Positions 57,763 through 64,000 of a stretch of 64,000 nt of DNA are shown piece after piece (position 1 is the stretch's first letter; each line of letters starts with the position of its first letter). This DNA comes from Bacteroides faecalis (GTDB lineage: Bacteria; Bacteroidota; Bacteroidia; Bacteroidales; Bacteroidaceae). The notes beneath the pieces are model-generated. The model searched no databases. It saw only the letters and a list, made by a program, of their open reading frames with translations, and was not told the origin of the DNA. The stretch covers positions 62,001-126,000 of the forward strand of contig NZ_BHWB01000001.1 in assembly GCF_003865075.1 (NCBI RefSeq), given 5' to 3'. Position numbers and translations under genes: made by a program.

Positions 57763-58842
57763 ATGGGAACTACACGGATTAGAGTTGGGCTTATAGGCTT
57801 TGGCAGAATGGGAGGCTTCTACCTGCAAGAAATGCAGAAGAGTGGAAGATGGGATGTAGCTTACATCTGTGACGTAGATCCAGAAGCAAGAAAGCTTGCA
57901 AAGAAACTTTCTCCTGAATCACAAGTAGTAGCTGACGAATTATTAGTATTTAAAGATGAGAGTGTACAAGTAGTAGCACTTTGCACGTTGGCAAACTTCC
58001 GAAAAGAACAGATAGAAAAAGCTATTCAATATGGAAAACATATCATATCTGAAAAGCCAATTGCTGATACTGTAGAAAGAGAATGGGACGTCGTAAGAAT
58101 GACTGAACAGTCCAATGTACTTTCTACCGTTAATTTATATCTTCATAATTCATGGTATCACCACCAGATGAAACAGTTCATAGAAGAAGGTGAACTGGGT
58201 GAATTGGCAATTATCAGAATCTGCCACATGACTCCAGGACTAGCACCGGGAGAAGGACATGAATATGAAGGTCCTTCATTCCATGATTGTGGAATGCATT
58301 ATGTTGATATAGCACATTGGTATGCCGGCAGTAATTACAAAACCTGGCATGCACAAGCCATTAATATGTGGAGCTACAAAGAGCCATGGTGGGTACAATG
58401 CCACGGAACCTTTGAGAATGGAATCGTTTTCGATATTACACAAGGTTTCGTATATGGTCAGCTCTCAAAAGATCAGACACACAATTCTTATGTCGATCTT
58501 ATTGGAACGAAAGGTATCGTTCGAATGACTCACGATTTTAAAACGGCTGTCGTTGATTTACATGGAGTTAATAAAACACTCCGGATAGAAAAACCATTCG
58601 GTGGAAAAAATATAGATGTGATGTGTGACTTGTTCGCTGACAGTATCGAGCAAGGTAAACTATCACCTCAACTCCCTACATTACGCGATTCTGCCATCGC
58701 ATCCGAGTATGCATGGAAATTCTTATGGGATGCCAAATCACACGAATTACCCGCTATCGGTACTTTGGATACACTGGAGCAGATTCGCGAAAGAAGACGC
58801 ACGATGAAAAACGGTTATGGACTACTAAGAAACAATCGTTAA
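57763..58842 (+). CDS. Gfo/Idh/MocA oxidoreductase, cytoplasmic
   Basis: 359 residues, no signal peptide. Rossmann motif VGLIGFGRMGGFYL (about residues 8-21), the conserved SEKPIADT (E-K-P), and the family H-x-x-D-motif in HDCGMHYVDIAHW. NAD(P)-dependent oxidation or reduction of a sugar or inositol ring. First gene of a four-gene operon; 36 bases before the exported paralog. It probably handles the 3-keto or keto-inositol-type sugar after uptake. Confidence 0.92.
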   Translation: MGTTRIRVGLIGFGRMGGFYLQEMQKSGRWDVAYICDVDPEARKLAKKLSPESQVVADELLVFKDESVQVVALCTLANFRKEQIEKAIQYGKHIISEKPIADTVEREWDVVRMTEQSNVLSTVNLYLHNSWYHHQMKQFIEEGELGELAIIRICHMTPGLAPGEGHEYEGPSFHDCGMHYVDIAHWYAGSNYKTWHAQAINMWSYKEPWWVQCHGTFENGIVFDITQGFVYGQLSKDQTHNSYVDLIGTKGIVRMTHDFKTAVVDLHGVNKTLRIEKPFGGKNIDVMCDLFADSIEQGKLSPQLPTLRDSAIASEYAWKFLWDAKSHELPAIGTLDTLEQIRERRRTMKNGYGLLRNNR

Positions 58843-58878
58843 TTTATATTTTATAAACAACTTTAAATGTAGAAAATC

Positions 58879-60357
58879 ATGTCAAACATTTCAAGAAGAG
58901 ACTTTCTGAAGACAGGAGCTGCTGCACTTGCAGGTATAACAATTGCTCCAAGTACTATTTTGGGTAAGAGTCATGGATACACTTCCCCATCCGACAAAAT
59001 GAATCTTGTTGCCGTTGGTATCGGTGGTATGGGACACGCTAACATTAATGCAGTAAAAGGTACAGAAAACATTATTGGACTCTGTGACGTAGACTGGAAA
59101 TATGCTAAAGGCGTATTTGATGAGTTCCCAAAAGCTAAAAAGTACTATGATTATCGTAAAATGTACGATGAAATGGGCAAATCTATCGATGGTGTTATCA
59201 TCGCTACTGCTGACCATACTCATGCTATCATTACAGCTGACGCAATGACAATGGGCAAACATGTATATTGCCAGAAACCGTTGACACACTCTGTATATGA
59301 ATCTCGTTTGCTTACTAAGCTGGCTGCTTCTACAGGTGTAGTTACTCAGATGGGTAACCAAGGTTCATCTTCTAAAGATACTGACCTTGTGTGCGAATGG
59401 ATCTGGAATGGTGAAATTGGTGACGTTACAAAAGTAGAATGTGCTACTGACCGTCCTATTTGGCCTCAAGGATTAAATGCTCCTGAAAAAGAAGACAAAA
59501 TTCCTAGCACATTGAACTGGGATCTGTTTACCGGACCTGCTAAACTGAATCCGTATAATGCAGTTTATCACCCATGGAACTGGCGTGGATGGTGGGATTA
59601 TGGAACAGGTGCATTAGGTGATATGGCTTGTCACATTTTACATCAACCATTCAAAGCTTTGAAACTTAATTATCCGACTCGTGTTGAAGGTTCATCTACT
59701 TTATTGTTGAATGCATGTGCACCACAAGCACAACACGTAAAAATGATTTTCCCTGCACGTGACAACATGGCTAAAGTAGCAATGCCGGAAGTAGAAGTTC
59801 ATTGGTATGATGGTGGTATGATGCCTGATCGTCCGAAAGGTTTCCCTCAAGGAAAAGAATTGATGGGTCCTGGCGGTGGCTTAACTATCTTCCACGGAAC
59901 TAAAGATACATTAATTTGCGGTTGCTATGGTCAAAAACCGTTCTTACTCTCAGGACGTGTACCTAAAGCTCCGGAAGTTTGCCGTCGTGTTACGACATCT
60001 CACGAAATGGACTGGGTACGTGCTTGTAAAGAAAGTCCAGCTAACCGCGTAATGACTAAATCAGACTTCTCTGAAGCTGGTCCGTTCAATGAAATGATTG
60101 CTATGGGTGTATTGGCTATCCGTTTGCAAGCCCTGAACAAAACATTGGAATGGGATGGAGAAAATATGCGCTTCACTAACATCGGTGAAAATGAAACAAT
60201 CAAGACTTGTACAAAAGATGGCTTCACTATTCATGACGGTCATCCTTCATTTAACAAGAGCTGGACTGAACCAATGAACGCACAACAGCTTGCTGCTGAA
60301 CTGATCAAGCATACATATCGTGATGGCTGGAAATTGCCTGATATGCCTAAAATTTAA
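58879..60357 (+). CDS. Exported (Tat) Gfo/Idh/MocA oxidoreductase
   Basis: 492 residues. Twin-arginine signal SRRDFLKTGAAALAGITIAPS, then Rossmann VAVGIGGMGHANI, YCQKPLTHS (K-P motif) and YGTGALGDMACHILHQP. The Tat signal implies it is folded with tightly bound NAD before export to the periplasm. In the B. thetaiotaomicron 3-keto-glycoside pathway such an enzyme oxidises the 3-hydroxyl of a glycoside before cleavage; same gene order here suggests the same role. Confidence 0.92.
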   Translation: MSNISRRDFLKTGAAALAGITIAPSTILGKSHGYTSPSDKMNLVAVGIGGMGHANINAVKGTENIIGLCDVDWKYAKGVFDEFPKAKKYYDYRKMYDEMGKSIDGVIIATADHTHAIITADAMTMGKHVYCQKPLTHSVYESRLLTKLAASTGVVTQMGNQGSSSKDTDLVCEWIWNGEIGDVTKVECATDRPIWPQGLNAPEKEDKIPSTLNWDLFTGPAKLNPYNAVYHPWNWRGWWDYGTGALGDMACHILHQPFKALKLNYPTRVEGSSTLLLNACAPQAQHVKMIFPARDNMAKVAMPEVEVHWYDGGMMPDRPKGFPQGKELMGPGGGLTIFHGTKDTLICGCYGQKPFLLSGRVPKAPEVCRRVTTSHEMDWVRACKESPANRVMTKSDFSEAGPFNEMIAMGVLAIRLQALNKTLEWDGENMRFTNIGENETIKTCTKDGFTIHDGHPSFNKSWTEPMNAQQLAAELIKHTYRDGWKLPDMPKI

Positions 60358-60386
60358 TTGATAACTATTAGAGTATAACGAAACAA

Positions 60387-60436
60387 TGTAACTACTCAGG
60401 TAAACGATTGTCATTCTGTCCATCTGAGTAGTTACA
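60387..60436 (+). other. Long hairpin between operon genes
   Basis: Perfect 13-bp inverted repeat (60387-60399 with 60424-60436) with a 24-base loop, between the Tat oxidoreductase stop and the DUF1080 lipoprotein start. There is no T-run right after it, so an RNA processing, stabilising or attenuation element is more likely than a simple terminator. Confidence 0.6.
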
Positions 60437-60467
60437 AAATAGTATTAATTCAAGATATAATTATATT

Positions 60468-61346
60468 ATGAAAAAGTATTTTTATACTGTAGCTTGCCTG
60501 GCACTTGCAGGAACATTCGCAGCATGTGGAGGCGGTAATAAAAAGACAGCCGATGCTACACAAACTGAAGAATCTGCAACAACTGTGCCTGTTTCTTATT
60601 CAAAAGCTTTGCAAGCTGCTGAAACAGACACATTGACTCTTCCTATTGACAAAGATGGTTACATAACAATCTTTGATGGAAAGACATTCAATGGATGGCG
60701 TGGATATGGTAAAGATAAAGTTCCAGGAAAATGGGTGATTGAAGATGGATGCATCAAATTCAATGGTACTGGTGGCGGTGAAGCCCAAGATACTGACGGT
60801 GGTGATCTAATGTTTGCTCATAAGTTTAAAAACTTTGAATTGGAGCTTGAATGGAAGATTTCTAAAGGAGGAAATTCCGGTATCCTTTATATGGCACAGG
60901 AAATTACTTCAAAAGATGAAAACGGTAACGATGTACTCGAACCGATTTATATCTCTGCTCCTGAATATCAGGTATTAGACAATGCCAATCATCCGGACGC
61001 AAAATTGGGAAAAGACAACAATCGTCAATCAGCATCTTTGTACGATATGATTCCGGCAGTTCCTCAAAACTCTAAACCTTACGGAGAATGGAACACAGCT
61101 AAAATCATGGTTTATAAAGGTACTGTGATTCATGGACAGAATGGTGAAAATGTAGTGGAATACCACTTATGGACTCCACAATGGACTGAAATGCTTCAGA
61201 ACAGTAAATTCAGCAAAGAAAAATGGCCTTTGGCTTTCGATCTGTTGAACAATTGCGGTGGTCAAAACAGAGAAGGTTTTATTGCTCTTCAAGATCACGG
61301 AGACGATGTTTGGTATCGTAACATCCGCGTAAAAGTTCTGGACTAA
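60468..61346 (+). CDS. DUF1080 lipoprotein (3-keto-glycoside hydrolase type)
   Basis: 292 residues. Lipoprotein signal MKKYFYTVACLALAGTFAAC, followed by GGGNKK, which lacks the acidic surface-export signal and suggests a periplasm-facing anchor. The DUF1080 (concanavalin-like, PF06439) domain covers about 60-290: ITIFDGKTFNGWRGYG, WKISKGGNSGILYMAQE, PEYQVLDNANHPDAK and YRNIRVKVLD. In this family members cleave 3-keto-glycosides by elimination/hydration without a classical glycosidase mechanism. Works with the exported oxidoreductase. Confidence 0.9.
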   Translation: MKKYFYTVACLALAGTFAACGGGNKKTADATQTEESATTVPVSYSKALQAAETDTLTLPIDKDGYITIFDGKTFNGWRGYGKDKVPGKWVIEDGCIKFNGTGGGEAQDTDGGDLMFAHKFKNFELELEWKISKGGNSGILYMAQEITSKDENGNDVLEPIYISAPEYQVLDNANHPDAKLGKDNNRQSASLYDMIPAVPQNSKPYGEWNTAKIMVYKGTVIHGQNGENVVEYHLWTPQWTEMLQNSKFSKEKWPLAFDLLNNCGGQNREGFIALQDHGDDVWYRNIRVKVLD

Positions 61347-61376
61347 GAGACCAATATTACAAAACAAAAATCCGTT

Positions 61377-62138
61377 ATGAAAAATAAAATTGTTGCCATA
61401 ATTGGTTTAGCAGTTCTTGGATGTAACTATGCTTCTGCTCAAGAAGGAATGAAACCGGGAATGTCTGAGTTTTACTCACCAGTTCCTCCGGTTGTCACTC
61501 CGGGAGAAGAAATGCGTGGAGGTGGTTTCACTGCACCATCAGATGCTATTATATTATTTGATGGTAAAGACCTGTCTGCTTGGGAAAACTCTAAAGGCGG
61601 ACCTGCAGAATGGAAAGTGAAAAATGGAGTCATCACTGTAGATAAAAGCAAAGGGGATATTCGGACTAAAGAAAAGTTTGGAAGTTTCCAGTTGCATCTG
61701 GAGTGGAGAGTTCCTAAAACAATCCAAGGAGAAGGCCAAGGGCGTGGAAATAGTGGCGTTTATCTTCAGGGAATGTATGAAGTACAGATATTGGACAACT
61801 ACAATAATCCGACATACGTAAACGGACAAGCTGGAAGTATTTATAAACAGACAGCTCCGTTGGCAAATGCAATGCGTAAACCGGGTGAATGGAATGTGTA
61901 TGATATCATTTATACTGCTCCTGTATTTAAAGAAGATGGTTCGTACAGAGTACGTCCTCAGGTTACTATTATACAGAATGGTGTAGTATTGCAAAACAAT
62001 ACAACCATTTTAGGCACAACAGAGTATATTGGATTTCCGAAAGTTGTGAAACATGGAGACGGTCCGATCCTGTTGCAGAGCCATGGTGACCCTAGCGAAC
62101 CTATCAGTTTCCGCAATATATGGATTCGTAAAATGTAA
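61377..62138 (+). CDS. DUF1080 protein, exported (second copy)
   Basis: 253 residues. Signal peptide MKNKIVAIIGLAVLGCNYA with either signal peptidase I cleavage after NYASA or a lipobox at VLGC; undecided. One DUF1080 domain: IILFDGKDLSAWENS, LHLEWRVPKTIQGEGQGRG, GNSGVYLQGMYEVQILDN and ISFRNIWIRKM. Paralogous to the gene 31 bases upstream; the pair may act on different linkages or on cleavage and hydration steps. Last gene before a strong terminator. Confidence 0.9.
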   Translation: MKNKIVAIIGLAVLGCNYASAQEGMKPGMSEFYSPVPPVVTPGEEMRGGGFTAPSDAIILFDGKDLSAWENSKGGPAEWKVKNGVITVDKSKGDIRTKEKFGSFQLHLEWRVPKTIQGEGQGRGNSGVYLQGMYEVQILDNYNNPTYVNGQAGSIYKQTAPLANAMRKPGEWNVYDIIYTAPVFKEDGSYRVRPQVTIIQNGVVLQNNTTILGTTEYIGFPKVVKHGDGPILLQSHGDPSEPISFRNIWIRKM

Positions 62139-62162
62139 AATGCTACAATAAAAGATCTATAG

Positions 62163-62202
62163 ATCTAGTTCTTAAGAGGAGTTTTCCTTTTAAGAACTAG
62201 AT
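62163..62202. terminator. Bidirectional terminator
   Basis: Outer stem of 13 bp (62163-62175 with 62190-62202), continued inward with one G-T pair to a GTTT loop, flanked by A and T runs. Between the convergent DUF1080 and DUF6377 genes. Confidence 0.85.
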
Positions 62203-62214
62203 TAAAATTAAAGG

Positions 62215-63879
62215 TTAGGATGGCATATAAGCTTCAGATCCTATCTTCAAGATTTCGTTCTCAAAGTTTTCTTTATCACCAATCGCTTTATTCCTCATTT
62301 TAGTACGGTAGTTATAAACTGTACTCGTTGAACAACGCAAAAAGTTGGATATTTTTGCTCCGTCGTTAATACCAATACGAATTAAAGCATAAATACGTAG
62401 TTCTTTATTTAATAATGTTCCGGCTTTCGGTACAATTCGTTCATCTTCCTTCAACAAAGCATTAAAATCTGTAACAAACGTAGGATATAGATTTAGGAAA
62501 ATACTATCAAAATGACTGTATAAAGCATTCAATTCTTCATCAATATTTGTGGTTGACTTCAGTTTTTTGATCAGCATCTCATAATTTCGGTTAATTGCCA
62601 GTTTATATAATGAATTCTGGTATCCTTCCATTCTAGTAATATAATTAGAACATAGATCAAAGAATTGAGCGATAAACTGTTCTTTCACATTGTTTGTTTC
62701 CAACAGTTCATGGTTCTTACAATAAAGTTGATCATTCACTTTATTCAATGTATTATTAAGTTCCTTCAATTTTGTATTACTGATAGAAAGTGCTTCTTTT
62801 ATTTGTCTCATCTTTTTAATCTGACGATATGTATAAACAACCAATGCAACTAAAAAGACAAAAAGAGCGGTAATAAGTGTAAGAAATATGATAAGGTTTG
62901 ACTTAGCCTTAGCCTCTTTTTCCTGATAGGCCGCACTAATAACAGAATAGAATTCGTTAATTTGTGTAGCACGGAACTGTATGCCGGAAGCTCTTGCCTG
63001 ATCAATAGCAGCTTGTGTATATTTGAAAGCTTTTGCAAAATCATTGTCATTATAATAAATGACAGCTAAATGCTGCAACGAGAAATTCTCACGAGTAACA
63101 TTCATTATATCGGCTATGGCAGATTGCATATAATACTTCTTTTCCAAGTCCGGACGGTTATTTTGCCCACTCAAAGTAGCAAGTGCGCAAGTAATAATAG
63201 CATAATCAGGACTGCCCTCCTCTTCCGCTGCCAAGAGTTCCAACAGCCGTTTTTCCGCCTCTTTCGGATCTTTGACAGAACGATTGATAATCCCAACCTT
63301 ATAATTGATAGAAGACTGGTCTGCATTGCTCAGAAACAGGTTGCGGTACATTTCCCTCTGATAGCGATATTGATTACTACGTGTTGTCGAAATAGCATAG
63401 TACTCCCAGAAACGATAATAAGCGTCATAATAGGCAGATAACAAATCTTTGGACAATTGAGTAGGATCGATATCTTTCAAAAGGAGCTCTGCTTCCCGAT
63501 ACATACCACCCATAGAATATAACAAAGACAATTTCAAACTAGAATCAATTCCCCACTCTTGTTCTCCCAATGTGATAGCAATACTAATGTTACGTTTGAT
63601 ATAATGGACAGCAGAGTCAATATTAAATTTCCTGTATTCATCGTGCAATTGCAAGTTAATTTTATATTCTTCCAATAGACTGACATCCTTCAATTTCCGT
63701 TTAATTTTTTTAATCTTCTCTTCTTTTCGATTTATAAATTCTTGCTCATGATCAATTAGATTATTCAGTGAATCAGATAATATTTTTAGTTCATTTTCGC
63801 TGTAACTCAATAAACTAAAACTGCAAAATAATAATAGCAAGAGACCTCTCAGAATGTTTATATTTGTATTCATATCCAT
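62215..63879 (-). CDS. Membrane-bound DUF6377 regulator with LuxR-like DNA-binding end
   Basis: 554 residues. Signal/anchor at about 5-27, a periplasmic TPR-like sensor domain (about 30-320, YREAELLLKDIDPTQLSKDL), one membrane span at about 328-350 (IIFLTLITALFVFLVALVVY), a coiled coil (about 355-400) and a C-terminal helix-turn-helix, GINDGAKISNFLRCSTSTVY. In B. thetaiotaomicron a protein of this type sits beside the 3-keto-glycoside genes and is thought to control them. Convergent with that operon here, so it would have to act at a distance, upstream of 57763. Confidence 0.88.
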   Translation of the reverse strand: MDMNTNINILRGLLLLLFCSFSLLSYSENELKILSDSLNNLIDHEQEFINRKEEKIKKIKRKLKDVSLLEEYKINLQLHDEYRKFNIDSAVHYIKRNISIAITLGEQEWGIDSSLKLSLLYSMGGMYREAELLLKDIDPTQLSKDLLSAYYDAYYRFWEYYAISTTRSNQYRYQREMYRNLFLSNADQSSINYKVGIINRSVKDPKEAEKRLLELLAAEEEGSPDYAIITCALATLSGQNNRPDLEKKYYMQSAIADIMNVTRENFSLQHLAVIYYNDNDFAKAFKYTQAAIDQARASGIQFRATQINEFYSVISAAYQEKEAKAKSNLIIFLTLITALFVFLVALVVYTYRQIKKMRQIKEALSISNTKLKELNNTLNKVNDQLYCKNHELLETNNVKEQFIAQFFDLCSNYITRMEGYQNSLYKLAINRNYEMLIKKLKSTTNIDEELNALYSHFDSIFLNLYPTFVTDFNALLKEDERIVPKAGTLLNKELRIYALIRIGINDGAKISNFLRCSTSTVYNYRTKMRNKAIGDKENFENEILKIGSEAYMPS

Positions 63880-63985
63880 TTAGTTTTGACAGAAAAACAG
63901 AGCCATAATAGCAAATAATCTGCCGAATATACACATTATTTCTTTTATTTGCGTCATTTTATTAGGTATTTATTGTAAGTTAGGT

Positions 63986-63993
63986 TATCTTTG
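63986..63993 (+). promoter_or_regulatory. Putative -7 box at the right edge
   Basis: TATCTTTG a few bases before the end of the window, matching TAnnTTTG. No good -33 box. It suggests a plus-strand gene begins just outside. Confidence 0.35.
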
Positions 63994-64000
63994 CTATTTA

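Noticed and set aside
57608-57796. 62-codon plus-strand frame overlapping the first oxidoreductase
   Set aside because: It overlaps the real start out of frame and has no supporting feature.
57763-62138. A new, undescribed sugar pathway
   Set aside because: The gene set matches the already described 3-keto-glycoside pathway of B. thetaiotaomicron.

Overview
The window looks like a chromosome segment of a gut Bacteroides species. Three things point there: promoters of the Bacteroides type (TTTG, 19-21 bases, TAnnTTTG), family-specific proteins (head-GIN/DUF2807, DUF4254, DUF6377, DUF1080, MACPF lipoprotein), and conserved core genes (speA-argB, acpP-fabF-rnc-pfkA, cysS). I see no rRNA, tRNA, CRISPR array, intact insertion sequence or phage.

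Layout. 1-1455: end of a DUF2807 gene, then an ECF sigma factor with a likely anti-sigma partner. 1516-4194: argB and speA, one operon. 4265-9613: a tight three-gene operon of a Sel1-repeat protein, a divergent Hsp90-type ATPase and a TPR-like protein. 9770-14568: aroK, a nitroreductase, an RNase H and an MsbA-type exporter. 15073-40596: a large AT-rich lipopolysaccharide/surface-glycan locus. It holds about a dozen glycosyltransferases, two DegT-type PLP enzymes, a WbqC protein, an epimerase, an aminotransferase/decarboxylase-LicC-LicD cassette, and a core set of LPS kinase, GT90, GT9 and DUF4254. Inside it is a badly decayed MACPF lipoprotein gene of the BSAP antimicrobial type. 40714-46072: pdxB, purN, acpP, fabF, rnc and pfkA. 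46208-54998: a GH3-like acyl-adenylating enzyme, mnmA, an SNF2-type helicase broken by one base, a HAD phosphatase and cysS. 55140-63879: a GH43-like enzyme, a decayed beta-propeller gene, then an operon of two Gfo/Idh/MocA oxidoreductases and two DUF1080 proteins, facing a membrane-bound DUF6377 regulator. This last set matches the oxidative 3-keto-glycoside breakdown pathway known from B. thetaiotaomicron.

Main points for follow-up. (1) Two intergenic arrays, at 47798-48108 and 10990-11081, share a 22-base period but have different core sequences; each is built from small dyads two helical turns apart. I know of no description of them. (2) The MACPF pseudogene lies in the LPS locus, where such toxin genes are known to travel with resistance-conferring glycosyltransferases. 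(3) The Hsp90/Sel1/TPR operon has no assigned function. (4) Three genes (an acyltransferase, a GT2 and the SNF2 helicase) are each broken by a single base at a short A/T run, which could be real decay, slippage-based switching or sequencing error.

Start codons were moved downstream from the longest open frame wherever an ATG, a ribosome binding site or a promoter position argued for it.
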